A stretch of DNA of 64,000 bases from Progne subis subis (GCA_022316685.1 JAKJHU010000046.1:6113001-6177000), one strand, 5' to 3'. Shown: positions 1 to 12,489, counted from the stretch's first letter. Program-made: numbers and translations. Notes: generated from the letters alone by a model not told the origin.

Positions 1-1849
1 CTCAGAGATTAGTTGTCTGGCTTAAATGCATGTCAAATTACCATTCAGATGAAGACTAATGTTGTGATTAACACATTGTATTGGAATTTGAGTGTTGGAG
101 GTTTAATTCCTAGGCAGTCATGTCTTCCTGTGTTGCTGACATCAAAAAATCATTAGGAAACAGCTAGAAATATTTTAGTCTTTATGTAAAACAGGCTCAG
201 TAATGAATCCTTTTCTTAACACAGTTTATGTTGGAGACTTTTTAGAGCAGATGGACTTTCAAAAGGGTATGTTTCCACTGCAGCTGAAGGTATTAGCTGA
301 ATGGATATATTTGGATATATTTGCCCTAAATGTAATCTAGTCAGTTTTGTTAAATACCAATAAAAATACTGAATACTGTCAGGTGTTTCAGTAAATGGGA
401 CCCAGATTGCCCTGCACTTTGTGTGACTAGATTATGCTGATATTCTGTTCACTTCTGTTATTAATGGGGTTAGCTAGTTAGAAGAATGGATGTACTTTTC
501 CCTTTCAAAAAACAAATTGTTTTCTCTTTAACAGCTTTTGTCTTACTCCTTTACTAAATACTGCAGTCAACCTTTAGATTTTCTTCTGATTTATTTTCTT
601 GTAGAGGCAACAATTTTCCGTCCTGTCTTCCCTTGGCCCTCTCTGTCCCATAATACACAGACTATTCGTTTATGCAGATGACCTAAAGGCACACCTCTGA
701 AGCTATTTTGCTCAACAGAGCTCTTTTACTGGGGAATACTAGCTGGCAGTTGCCCCAGAATTCCCAAGGTGTATGATTTCCTTGGTGCTTTCAGAAAAGC
801 AAAAAATAGGCATAATTAAAGCTTGAGTCCATAGAGTTTTGCCCAGATTTCCTTGGAGTTTGATTGTGACAATACATAGCCTGGACCTTAAATTTGGCTA
901 CCCTCATTCTCATCCTCAGCCACACCTAACAGAGAGCCCATTTCCAGCCTGAGTTACCCACTTCTGAAGTGGCATTCTCCTCTAAGACAACTGAATTTTA
1001 AGTGTTCTGAAGGCAAGTTGTGAACTGCATATCAAACTTAGTTGATTGAGTAGAGTTCTGTACTGTGAAAGGACATCTCCTGCAATTTGAGATTGTTAAG
1101 TTTTCCTCTTCAAGAAGGATTTAGACTCCTGTTCCATAAATAACATGGGATAACAAATCTACCCCAAAGCTATACTATTTTGAAATTATTTCTCTGGAAG
1201 CTAAATTTGTTCATCAGATTTTGAGTTAAAATTTGATACCTCTAAGAAATGTAGCAACCCACATAAGCAGGGGAATGTAGAAGGGAGATGAGAAATAGAA
1301 AATCTTGAACGAAGGGAAAAACAAGGGAAGTTGGGCCATGCAAAGCAGCCATTAACCCAATTTAACAGGACTGTGTATTTTGCTGTTACGCACTATTCCA
1401 GGAAGGTTGCTATAATAATAGCTTTGTCATTAAATTACTAAATAGTAGCTTTTTCGTGATTGAAATGTTTGGACATGTCATGGAGCAAATGGGAGTGGAC
1501 ACAAAGCTGCTGTGCAATCCAATACCAATCTGTACTGATTTTTAGGAGAATCCAGTGGCTTTTGTTGACATTATGATGCTCAGCCTAGTGGATGCCAAAG
1601 GATAATGTTGACAAGGAGGTGACAGAGCCAGTGCAGTGTATTCCTAGTAACCACTGGTCTCAGGAGAGACCAATGCCATGGTGTGAGACCAGACCCCAGC
1701 ACTCACCATGGCGTTCACCTCTGATACAGGTCAGACTCAGCTGGGGTAACTAACACTTTTTACACTTTCTGTTTGCAGGTATCCTAAAACTGCATAAAGT
1801 GAACATATTCCTGACCTATTGAGTAATTCTGGTTAGTATTTCACAGAAG
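1..1849. other. Upstream intergenic DNA, nothing recognised
   Basis: This is AT-rich, non-repetitive-looking sequence with stop codons in all frames and no protein similarity that I recognise. No CpG-rich patch, RNA gene or clear transposon end is visible. It may hold very old, unrecognisable repeats. Confidence 0.5.
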
Positions 1850-2215
1850 CCCTGAATCACTGAGGTTGGAAAGGATCTCTGGAGTTCATGTATTCCACCT
1901 CCCCCACTTAAAGTGGGATCAATAGAGGAGATTGCTCATGACCTTATCCAGTTTGGTTTTGAAAGTCTTCAGTGATGGAGGCTCCACTGGACAAACAATT
2001 ACAGTGTCCCAACAGCCTCACAGAAAAAATCACCTATTTCTGGTGTTTAAGTGGAATTTCCCATGTTTCAGTGTGTCCATCGGCTCTTTTAATTTCACTG
2101 GGCACTGAGAAGATTCTCTCTCTTTTTTACTCCTTCCTCCATCAAGAATTTACAGATGCTAAGTTCTCCCCTGACCCTTCTTTCCTGCAGGCTAAACACG
2201 CCCAGTTCTCTCTCT
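1850..2215 (-). mobile_element. CR1 retrotransposon 3' fragment
   Basis: The left edge reads as the reverse complement of the CR1 3' end (gaggttggaaaggatctctg). It is followed by the usual minus-strand CR1 order: the cttatccagtttggtttt segment, a gatggaggctccac segment, then a tract near 2190 with the aggctaaacacgccc motif. Being reverse-complemented, the element is on the minus strand. It is 5'-truncated and too diverged to encode anything; the 87-codon open stretch inside it is not a gene. Confidence 0.8.
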
Positions 2216-2269
2216 CTCTTTCTGTCCTTGTGTAGATAGATTATACGTTTGTTCACCTTCACATTAGAT

Positions 2270-2490
2270 TTTTTTTCCTAATATTTAAATGGGATTTCCT
2301 GTGTTTCAGTTTGTTGTTTTTTGTCTCTTGTCCTGTCACTAAGTCTCTTGCTGTGTCTTACTTATTTCCACCTTAAGATATTTATACCCATTGCTAAGAA
2401 CCTCCTCTGAGCAAGGCTAAACAACCTCAGTTCTCTCAGCCTCTTCTCATATGACAGAAGCTCCAACCCCTTAATCACCTTAGTGACTAT
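2270..2490 (-). mobile_element. Second CR1 fragment next to the first
   Basis: Starting near 2284, gggatttcctgtgtttcag repeats the arrangement seen at about 2052 in the neighbouring fragment. It then runs through gagcaaggctaaacaacc and a ctcagcctcttctcat tract, which is characteristic CR1 minus-strand sequence. It lacks the CR1 3' end, so it is either part of a partial duplication or a separate nested or truncated copy. Confidence 0.7.
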
Positions 2491-3150
2491 TCAAGCACTT
2501 TTTATGATAAAAACATAAACAGAGGGGAGAAAATTGTATGCTAAGAATAGCATGTACCTTTCACTTTTTAATAGTAAATAGTTGCATCTTCACTGCTAAA
2601 TGTTTCTGTGTTCTGTCTTTTGAAAAAAGACACTTATCAAAGAAGTAGGGATCTCCATCGCCTTTTGTCTATGCTAAATAAATTACAGTATTCTTGTAAG
2701 TGGTTACAAGTTTATTGTTCTTTGGCCACTAAGTGCCATTTAAATTGGCTTCTGTTTACATCAGTGACTGTGGTTTGGACAATAACACCATTGAGAGGTC
2801 ACATTCATAGCAAGAATATTTGCTCCAACAAACAATAAAATTGATTTTTTTTTACTGAGTGAAAATCGTATGTAAAGATTTGGAACAGGTGTTCCTAAAA
2901 TCCAGACAAACTATGGACTTACTTTTTCCTTCTTCAAAGAAGTGACTGGATGCAGTCTAACAAACTGGATCAGTCATACAGACCAGTATGATTTTCCATT
3001 TCTCTTCTTTATGGCTATCTTTGTTATGAGGTTTTGTTAGCACCGCATTATTTTAACAAAAACATTAGTTTTCGGAAGTATTATTGAGTCTCTCTACTGA
3101 AATTCATTAGCTTATGCTTATTGACTGAGGGACATTATCATAAAATAGGA

Positions 3151-3250
3151 TTATAAGAAAGAACCTCATCTTGACTGTTTTCTTGAGTTTTCATCTTATC
3201 TTATCTCATCTTATAAGAATTACCTCATCTTGACTGTTTTCTTGAGTTTT
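3151..3250. repeat. Two-copy direct repeat, 60-bp period
   Basis: A segment of about 40 bp beginning ttataagaa and ending cttgactgttttcttgagtttt occurs at 3151-3191 and again at 3211-3250. The copies differ by a one-base indel and a few substitutions next to it. The spacer is a TCTTA-rich tract that may have helped slippage. Confidence 0.85.
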
Positions 3251-6200
3251 TTGTACTGTTCACTGATACATAAATAAAAAGGCAGGGGAAATGATTGCTT
3301 CACTGGTACAAATGTTAAGAAAAACAGATACAATTAAGAAAATTGTACAATATATTTTAAATATATCAGGTAAAACTGTGAATTGCGAGGCTGTCTTTGA
3401 AATTATGTTTTAGATACATTTTGTAACAATGGTTTCTGTCATGAATTTGGTAAGTTGATGCATAATGGAAGACACTGCCCCCAAATACGTATTTTAGTTC
3501 CTGACTGTTAGAGGGTTATGATGGCAGCAGTGTTTCTGACAAGTTTAAAAGACACAGGATAAAACACCTGACAGAATTCCAGATTTGTCAGCAGGAAAAT
3601 GTAAATCGCCTTAATTTTATTCCTACTGAGCAGTGGCAACTGAGGTCTTGTATTTAAATGTGAATTATTAAATAGCAGGATGACGATAGGAGCAGACTAT
3701 GTGTTACATGTATCAACAAGTTCTCATAAGCCAAATTCCTTGTCAAAATTTCATATTCCTGTCTATGCATTTATGGTAAAGGGAAATAATTTTAAGAGTA
3801 TTACACCTTTTTTTCTTAAAAGCTTCTCAAGGATATTAGGTTAGGGAATGGAGTGAGATTTGCCATATAAACTGATAGGTGACTCTTTCTAGCTTTACAT
3901 CTCTAGAACTTAAAGTTATTGCAGCACTGAAGAAAACAGTCACATCTAAAAGACTCGGTAAAATCCATACAGATTGTAGTAATGCAAAAAGGTCAGAAAT
4001 TGGATATCTTAAGAATAGTTTATTGTTTGCTTTAGAAAACCATTCTTGAAATGTATTTAACATTTATGGGAGCTCAGTTCATTACAAAATGTGAAAAAAT
4101 TTGCAAGTAAAAATCTTAAGGGTATGTTTGTGCTTTTTCAAGTATGTTGGCAACTGGCAATCTGAAGCTGAGCTATTATAGCTGTGATAAATCTCATCTC
4201 ATAGAATCTCTTAGTGTTTGACAGTCACTATAGAATTTGGAACTCTCGCAATACAGATTAGAAATAGCAGCAAGATATGAAACAATAGTAAAGAATGATG
4301 CATGCTCTCTGCTGATTTTGTGCACTTCTGTGAGATATAAGGAGGTGACTTACATATATCTGTACATTCCTGCATGGACTTCCAGACTAAAGCTTGATGA
4401 AAGCTGATAGCCACGATTTTAATGAGGACTGTAGGCTTGCATGGACTCTGGGCATGGATAGTGAAGCAAGATAGTAATGTTTATACAGTCGAGACCTAAA
4501 GATGTTACATAAATATGTACTTAACCTGCCATTTAAGTATAGATATCCCTGCAGGGGGATGTAGTAGTTTAAGCAAGATTGTGATTCTTTGTGAGGAGGA
4601 AATGAAGATCTGTGTTTCTGTATATAAAAAAAGACTCTTAATACAATGATCCATTTTATACATTTGTTAGATTGTTTCATTAAGTGCCATTATATATTTA
4701 AGGACCAAAACAGATATTATTTTGTTGTATTCAAACATCTTGATCTCTAGAAGGACTTTGCCTGTACTGGTATGCTTAAGAATTTATTTTAGACTCAAAA
4801 GCATGTAATCTCTTGAAGTATTAGCTACATTTCTCACCAACATTTTATTCCTACAGAATTTTGTAGCGAAGTAGTCTGCAATCATGTCTAGTTGATGAGA
4901 CTGGACAAGTTTGAAATGTGAAAATGAGCTTCAGCAGACAGTAAATTTTGTAAAAGCAGGATTGTGATTCTTTGTATTCTGAGAAAGACTCAGCCCTGCT
5001 CTGTCGAGAGCCCTAAAAACAGAGAGTCCAAACTGCCACAGCCTACTCAGCTAAAAGCCACATGATCTCATTAGCACTGTGCTGAATCCAGACTTCCAGG
5101 TACTACAGGAGGAGGTTCAAGATGCAGAGATGGTAAACGTGGTTTCACAGTTTTTGGTTGATTTTTTGTTCATTCTGATTAAATGCACATAAACCAAGAA
5201 TATGCTGTTTACATGAAGGCCAGGATTTTGTAATTACAAAAACAATTATCAAGTTTATTTTACATACTTGAGAATTGTTTTATACATCTTTTATTTAGAA
5301 TATGCAGTGATCATAATGTCAGACACTCACACCATTTATGCAAGATTTTTTGGTTTCATGCAGTCATGGAACTAAGGTTGGGCAAACCAGCAGTCAACTT
5401 CTTAAGCTAATGTCACTGCAGAACTGGCAGATGATGCCAAGTTATGGGCCGATTGCTCACTTGAGCACAGGTTCTGGCTAGAATCCTGAGTTTGTCTCTC
5501 TTCAAAACTATCACAATATTCACATGAAAAATCAACTAAATGTATCAATTTTGCTTAATTGTTAGCATTACTATAGTGGATAAAAATTATTCGAATGTCA
5601 AGATAATGCTTTCAGTGAAATATTATATCCAATGACTCTCATTTGCTAATGTGAACTGTTAAAAACATCTAAAATACCTAAAGAGCTTTAATTTTTGCTT
5701 TTTCTTATGGAAAGTTTTTCATTTAACTCAGTAGGCCAAATTCCACAGTGACTGTAGTGATATGATTGGATGAACAAGATCACATGGAACACGTTGCTGC
5801 ACAGACCCTGACTCTCTATATACATATATATGTTAAATTGCTAGCAGAAAAGATCATAGGAGGATGTGAAGCTTGGTATCTTGGTCTGCCCCCTGTTTTC
5901 TCTTAGTTTATCCAGAAGAAACATTCTCTCTGTTTTACAATTTAAAATCAAATTCACAGATATCTATGTTTTCTCCAGCAAAGCTGACTGTTTTAATGGG
6001 CTGACAAGTCACAGTTCCCATGAAGGTGTCCTACACAGTTCAAATGAAATGGAATCCACCCAACATTGTGTTATTAAGTTAAAGGTTTTATTCTTGAGAG
6101 AGCTGGAAACAGAACTCCTGTTGAAAATCAATTGAAGTAGAGTAGTTAACTCCCTAAGACATTGTGAATGTCCTTAATGTGTCTTGTAAAAGATGAGGTA

Positions 6201-6835
6201 ATTTGGTTGCTACTTTTCTATTTCCTTTCTAGCCTCTCTGTTTTCTGGTTCTCCCATCATAACAGACATGAGTAGATTTGTTGAGGATTGCTTTTGCTGA
6301 GCTTATTGATGTTTTAAATTTGTTTTGACTTAAGATCTAGTAAGAAATCTTGTTTTTAATTTGCAGCACAAGTTGATTGCATAATTGTGAAGCTGTTTGA
6401 CATGTGTGATACAATTTGATTTGCATTCCTGCCAGTTTTCAACTGTAAGAAACAATCTGTTAGTAACAATTTTAGTAGGAGTCACTAGAGGCTTTTTACA
6501 GTTTGTTTTCATTGTTTTCATTTGTCTTTTAATTTCATGGAAATTGGAAGATGAAACTCGATAAAACTATTTGAATACTTCATATTATTGTTTAGCTGAG
6601 CTGTATATGTTGATATAAGTGGCTTTGATAAATTATGGGGAAAAAAGAATGGAAAAATATTATCTGTAAGAGGTATTTTTATATAATATATGTGTACAAT
6701 GCAGTGTAGAATGGAAGAGGATATATATTACTGACAGAAACAAGGATTTTTCAGAGTAATAGAGTCATAGCATCTGAGATGCTTCAAAAGCTAACCTCAC
6801 TTCATCCAAAGTCAACTACCTATGGGTAATTGAAC

Positions 6836-6890
6836 AAAGAAACAAACAAATTTGAAAAAACAAACAAACCAACAAAAAAAAACCCCAAGC
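6836..6890. repeat. A-rich (AAAC)-type low-complexity tract
   Basis: Repeated AAAC/AAAAC units run through this segment and end in a short C run. It is simple sequence, possibly the tail of a decayed retroposon. Confidence 0.7.
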
Positions 6891-8374
6891 CCTGTTGTGG
6901 CACAATACAAGGTTTTATACTGTAAGAATCTTCGCCTTTAAGGCCAAAGTAATGTTAGTTAGGTTATTTCCACATGAAGAATGAGCTTGGCTGCAGGGCT
7001 GTCTATACCTGTACTGTGCTATAAAAAACCAAACAAACCAGAAAGCAACAGATGATCACAGTTCACACATTGGACACTGGGGTAACTGAACAGACCATTT
7101 GGTCTGTAAAATTTTCTAAGTTTGTCTCACTTCCTCTGAGATGTTTGTATCTGATACATGTAATCATGCCTATTCAAACTATTCTTCAAAATAAAAATCC
7201 AGAAGAGTAACAAAATAATGAAAGAAACAGAAGGAAAATACCTTTTAAAAATATGCCCATCACACTTAATTCTTAAATCTACAGCTGCTTTTAGCTGATA
7301 AGTTTGGATTCTGCTGAGATAGGTTGTTGTTTTTAAACTTGCAAGACCTCTGAAGACTATAATCACAGTTCTTAAATTTGCTGTTTCCAGGGAGGTATGT
7401 CAAACTGGTCACAAGATCTTCACTCAGTATGTTTAATGGTCAGCTAATAATATGTTCTAAACCAGGTATTTTTTCCCCTTAAACGTCTGTATAGAAGTGA
7501 CTAAAGTTAAATCGTCTCCTTCATGCTTGTGACAATTTCTAGTCAATTTTGTTTCAGAGTTATGATTTTTTTTTTTCCCCTTTTACTGGCAATCTCCTTC
7601 TCCCACTGCTGTGACCTTGTTTCTTGTTTTCTGTTTCCCTAGCTGAAAAGAGACTGTGTGCTATGGCTGTCCAGTATTTTACTGCACTAAGGAAATGTTA
7701 AACAATACAGATCTGCTTATCTTTGCTGGAGTCACTTACTTGGCTCTCTTCTTTACCAGCAGCCAATTATTAGAAAGTCTGTAGGAACTTAACTTCATGA
7801 TTTCTCTTACTTTTTAAAAGTTCCTGGAATTTAGTTCAACACAGTTGGAACACTGTGTGACACAATTTTACCTTTCTCTTGAAGTGTTCCTTGTATGCAT
7901 TTTTCTTGTTTGTGCATTTGTAAATGGCCTAATAATACAGATGTTGGCATTTTGCAGCCTGCTTTGCTACTTTACTTTAGGCTATAAAAGAAGAGTAAGC
8001 ATTAAGAAATGCTATATATATCCCAGAAGTGCTATTATGTGCTAATATATGACTCTTATAGAGAGCTTAGTAAGGATGAAGAAAAACCATCATGGTAGAA
8101 ATACAAAACCTCATTGCTGATAATTTTCGTGAGTAACCGATCGGGATAAGAATAGCCTAATTCCTATTGTTTCCTATCAAATCATAGGCAGTTTTCACAC
8201 TGAACATACTTCTATTTTTATATGATAAACAATGTTACTACTCTGCCTAAAAAGCAAAGAAATATGTCACATAATCCCAAGATGATGACAATGACTTGAG
8301 TAATGGTAGTAAGAGTTAAGTTTACTTGCTGCTAGTAAATTATCCATATATATGAGAAAGTGTGCAAGATGGAG

Positions 8375-8605
8375 CGAGGAAAATTCCAACTGGACCTAAA
8401 TAAATCAATTCACAATAAGGATAGTCAGGGGTTGAGACAAGTTGCCTAGAGAGGTTGTATAATTGCCATCCTTACATATACTCAGAGTTTCTTTGGATGA
8501 AGCCCTGAGCAATCTGAATTAACTTTTAACATTAGACCTGATTTGAGTAAAGGCATTAGACCAGAAGATGTCCAGTGGTCCTGCCAACCCACTTAGTGTT
8601 CTCTT
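8375..8605 (+). mobile_element. CR1 3'-region fragment
   Basis: The order gttgcctagagaggttgt, then ccatcc, then a gccctgagcaatctg segment, then agaccagaagatgtccagtgg and tcctgccaaccc matches the last 200 or so bases of avian CR1 in the plus orientation. It is diverged and 5'-truncated. Confidence 0.7.
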
Positions 8606-8734
8606 CTAGATAATGTTCTACTTGGTTACTTGAGAATTTAACACTGGAAACCAGAGATCCCAGGTGGTTATATGTGATCTCTTCTTCCTACCTGAGTAAA
8701 TATGCAGTAATTTTAAGTAAGTTGCCTGCAGTTT

Positions 8735-9290
8735 GAGGGAGGCTGATCTTCCTCTTTGTGGTGCAGAGCTGATGAGGTGACATATTGAGTGCTGTGTCCA
8801 GTTCTCAGAACAAGAAGAACATAAAGCACGTGTTAGGGCCCCAAAGGGCCCACAGGGCCCCAAAGATGTTTAAGGTATTGGAGCATTGTTCATATAAGGA
8901 GAAGTTGAGAGTTTAGGGACTGCTCAGTTGGGGAAAAAAAGTCTCAAGGGGATCTTTTCAGCATATATAATTCCTTGATGGGAGGGAATGAAAATAAAGA
9001 TGTCAAACTGTTCTCAGTAGTGCCCACTGACAGGAAAAGAGGTAATGGGTGCAAACTGAAACATATTAAATTCTGTCTGATAACAAGAATTTTTTTATTT
9101 TTTTTCCTATGAAGTTGATCAAAACTGGAACAGATTGCCCAGTGTGTGTACAGCCCCATCTGTGGAGATAGTCAAAACCCAGCTGGATACAGTCCTGGAC
9201 AACCTGCTTTAGCTGACCTTGCTTGAGCAGACAGGTTGGATTAGATAATCTCAAGAGGTGTCTTCCAACCTAAGGAATTCTATGAAGTTT
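8735..9290 (+). mobile_element. CR1 retrotransposon 3' portion
   Basis: A plus-oriented CR1 can be followed from ctgtgtccagttctcag through aactggaacagattgccc, gatagtcaaaacccagctgg and ttgcttgagcagacaggttgga to the 3' end cttccaacctaaggaattctatgaa. Internal insertions such as a T-rich tract near 9091-9106 and substitutions show that it is old. It does not code. Confidence 0.85.
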
Positions 9291-9420
9291 TCAAGTTTTT
9301 AAAAGCTGTAGAATGGCATTGCCATCTGACATCTAGAGAATCAGTATCCAGTGAAGGTGAACACTGTGGTTCTCTCTAAATGCCACAGATTACTACACAA
9401 TTTCTATTGAGAAAAGTAGG

Positions 9421-9478
9421 GTGGTTTTTTGTTGTTGGTTTTGGGGTTGTTTTTTTTGTTGTTGTTGTTTTTTTGTTA
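9421..9478. repeat. GTT/T-rich low-complexity tract
   Basis: Interrupted (GTT)n and T runs dominate this segment. The 74-codon minus-strand open frame across it is a by-product of the repeat. Confidence 0.8.
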
Positions 9479-9913
9479 GTTTCCTCATTCAGATGTGTCC
9501 CAGTAATTCTTCCATCTACAAAGTACAAGTTGGAGACTTGCCTAAAAACAGAGTAGCTTGATAAGGATGTAACATTGTACAAATGTTGATCTTCTTGCAA
9601 TGTTAGAATAATTCACTCATTTCAGATTTTGCTGAGAATTTGGCTTTATTGATCAATAAATTTACTTTGTCTCTGAAATTTACTTGGAAGCTGACATCAA
9701 ACATTGGTATATTTCAAAAAGTATTAGAATTGTTTTAACGAAATGCTTGGAGTTCATAAGTTCTTGTGTGTCCTGGATGTTCCTTTAAAAAGATACGTTT
9801 TATTCATATTCATAAGTAATTACTCTGTTTCATGTCAGGATGATACAGTAGTTCTTTAGGGATTTCAAGGAACTACTCCTCAAGGATGATAATGCTTAGA
9901 AAGCACCATTTAT

Positions 9914-9940
9914 TTTCCTAGCTCTGTATGAGCTAGGAAA
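9914..9940. repeat. Perfect 11-bp inverted repeat (hairpin)
   Basis: The arms 9914-9924 (tttcctagctc) and 9930-9940 (gagctaggaaa) are exact reverse complements with a five-base loop (tgtat). No tail or flanking element explains it. Confidence 0.85.
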
Positions 9941-10128
9941 GCTCATATTTGTGAAAAAGGACTTGGCTATTTTTTAAAAAAAGTAAGCACTGTGTTAGAG
10001 GACACTGAGGACTGCTAAGTAAAAGTCAGTTGATGAGAAAGTCAAAAGTTTAAGAAACACAGAAAAACGAGAGCAGTTGTATTTTCATCACTCGTTTGAG
10101 GGCTATAATCACCGTCTCTGTCACACCA

Positions 10129-10798
10129 TGTGTCTTAGGGTGACTTTATGGTACTGTATTGTATCCCCCACTGTCTGCTTATGCTGGCTATTGAGTTCTG
10201 TGCCTTTAAGACTAGATCTAAGAGCAAAAGGATGGAGAAGCAGCGGCACACAATTTTGTCTGAAGAAGCTTCACTTCCTCCCCTGGATTTCTTTCTCCTG
10301 GCATGTTGTCTGCAGCACGGATAGAAGGAGGACAGCTTTCCTTTGCTTTTTTATGCTAGTTTCTCATTTGTGAGCTGAGTCAAGAAAGTTTTTCCTCAGA
10401 TGGTGGCTTTTTTTCTGGAACTGCTCAGCTTTTCTCTGGTCCAGAACACGAGGACAATCACCTGGGGGCTCCCCAAGCTGCACTGCAGCCTGGATGCCCA
10501 GCCTGAGCCCCGGGGAGGCTGAGTGAGAGTAAAGCTGCACCCACAGATGATTGACAGGTGAACCACAGAAGGACTCTTTGAATTTGCCATCTCTTCAGAA
10601 CAGCGAGGGGTTTTATTGTTTAGTATTATTTATGTTTCCATGCTTATGAATACTTTGCTTGTTAAATAAACAGGTTTTTTCCATTTTCTCTAAGGAGATT
10701 TTCTACCAAACCAGTTGGGGGAGGGGCTGCTGGAATCTGCCTTTTCAGAGGAGACACCTTTTAGATGTTTCCTCCTAAATTTGTCTCAAACCAGGACA
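10129..10798 (+). mobile_element. Endogenous retrovirus 5' LTR
   Basis: The LTR is identified from its downstream neighbour, a tRNA primer-binding site at 10806-10823, and from its own layout. A plausible TG start lies at 10129 (tgtgtcttaggg) and a CA end at about 10798. A poly(A) signal AATAAA sits at 10665-10670, followed by a T-rich tract, as expected for an R/U5 boundary. The segment is more GC-rich than its surroundings, especially 10450-10530. The outer boundary is inferred; no target-site duplication was confirmed and no matching 3' LTR was found in the window. The element points toward PCGF5. Confidence 0.7.
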
Positions 10799-10805
10799 AA
10801 TATTT

Positions 10806-10823
10806 TGGCGCCCAACATGAGGC
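10806..10823 (+). other. Retroviral primer-binding site, tRNA-Lys type
   Basis: The 18 bases beginning TGGCGCCCAAC lie eight bases after the inferred LTR end. This is the place and sequence form of a retroviral primer-binding site. From memory it differs at two positions from the site complementary to tRNA-Lys(1,2), the type used by ERVK/betaretrovirus-like elements. Confidence 0.75.
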
Positions 10824-11182
10824 TGGAGAAAGTGGAAAAATACTGTACTAATTGCATTTTGGTTTTACTTACTCTGTGTTGGGATAAAGCAGTCAGTAGT
10901 TCTGCTGCTTGAATTTATGTTGTCTCTCTGGCTTGAGGCACTGATGTCTTTCTGGTCTAACTACACCCTTTTGTTAGAGGAGGAGCACGGGATGAAACTT
11001 CCCAGCCTTTCCTCTCCTTCTTCTCCTTTAAATCTGTTACATCACCTTTTGAGAATGCTCAGTTTTCCCTGAATGTTAAAGAGACCACCTTCCTGCTATT
11101 TTATCTGGTAATCTTCCTCTATATGGTCTGCAGTGTGTCTAGAGTGAGGGCTGAGATGTCCAGAGGGATTGAGAAGATCCCT

Positions 11183-11341
11183 GACCCAGGTGTGGAAAAT
11201 CCTGAGTGGTATAGGGAATGGGAGAAAATGAGCCAGATCCTGGAGAAATTTTCTGATCCAAAAGCCTGGGACTTTTCCTGAGAACAAATTCAGAAGCCAC
11301 ATGAGGTAGGGAAATATTTGCAAGAGAACCAGGACACCATG
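11183..11341 (+). pseudogene. Broken gag-like remnant of the ERV
   Basis: A 53-codon frame reads as plausible gag-type protein, rich in charged and aromatic residues with three tryptophans in its first 31 codons. It is interrupted by an in-frame TGA at 11279-11281 after 32 codons. There is no nearby intact start, and the reading is lost downstream. It is a dead fragment of an old insertion. Assignment to gag rests on its position after the primer site rather than on a recognised domain; ERVK versus ERVL origin is undecided. Confidence 0.5.
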
Positions 11342-11370
11342 TTTCCTGTCACTAATACGTGACACACTGA

Positions 11371-12489
11371 TGAGGTCAGTTCATTTCTTAATTCTGTTTC
11401 TTTCATAATATGAAATGACTGCCTTGTTTGATTCAAACTCTGTTCTTGTTACCTTTGAACTGCTATAGGCAGATCAAAATGTTCACATCACTTTTATGGA
11501 CCTATATTTTTAAACAAACCTGTTGCATGCAATTCTAGGGGTTAGCTATCTTTGAATTTATAATTAATTCATAAGCATTTATTAACATAATTTGCTCCCT
11601 GATGACGTAAAGCTTAAGTATTTAAGGATCTACTTTCCTCTGATAATGAAATGAGAGCTTCTCATTTTCTCTTTATGCTGTGGTCTGGAAAGGTGCTGAA
11701 AGCCTCAGCTTTCATCACCTTCAGTCAGCATCTCATAAATACAACTTGGTACCAGCAGGACTGAGTTCCTGCACTGTGGAGAGATGAGGCAAGAATTTGT
11801 CGTGTACACTATCACTTAACTGGCATGGGACTGCTTGTCCTTGAAAGAGGGACTTCAGTATCACTTATGGGAATCAATATTAGTTGTGTGTGTTTGCAAG
11901 TGTCCCAACTGCTGTGTGAGCATTACTGCGTGGCCTACACAGTATAATAAATGACACAACCAAGTTTTTAATGTGCTTGAATAGAATACTTTGCATCCAT
12001 TACTGTTATAAACGTGAGCCTAGCTGATTAATTCATGTAGAAAATGTTGGATGGGGTTTTTTTGGTGGTTTTTTGTTGTTGTTATTGATGGTTTTTGTTT
12101 TGTTTTTAATGGGACACTTGATAAACTATGCTATAAAATCTTACTTAGAATACAGTTTAGTTTTTAAAAAAGTCTTTCCAGATGCAATGGTTTGGAAACA
12201 GCCAGGAGAGCATCTGCAGTTGCTTGGTTTTGCATGTATATAATTTTAATAATGCTGAAATAATCAAACTAGATTTGAAGATTTGAGTAAACGTTCAGTC
12301 AACTTTTACTAAATTGACTGAATGTGACTGAAGAAAATATTCCCATGAAATGTATATAGTTTTTGTTGTCTCTTCTCTGTTTAATGTTCTGTAGTTGTGA
12401 CTTGTCAGTGTGTGCTCTGTGGTATAAAACTGCCAACGGTTAACAGTAGGTCTAAACCATCAAAACACAACTCTGTTAAGTATCCTGGA
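11371..12489. other. Intergenic DNA, nothing recognised
   Basis: AT-rich sequence with a T/G-rich low-complexity patch at about 12055-12110. No gene or clear mobile element could be supported. Confidence 0.5.

Larger units (their letters stand above)
2491..8370. other. Intergenic DNA without recognised gene
   Basis: This stretch of about 5.9 kb is AT-rich with short, unconvincing open frames only. It contains the 60-bp-period duplication at 3151-3250 and an A/C-rich low-complexity tract near 6836-6890. The stretch at about 6755-6830 could be a very decayed CR1 end. No exon, RNA gene or promoter could be supported. Confidence 0.5.
10799..11370 (+). mobile_element. ERV internal leader and start of gag region, truncated
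   Basis: This segment continues from the LTR and primer site. The leader (to about 11150) is untranslated, and a gag-like remnant follows. No further retroviral sequence is visible beyond about 11350, so the element appears cut off before pol, env and the 3' LTR. The right boundary is approximate. Confidence 0.6.
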
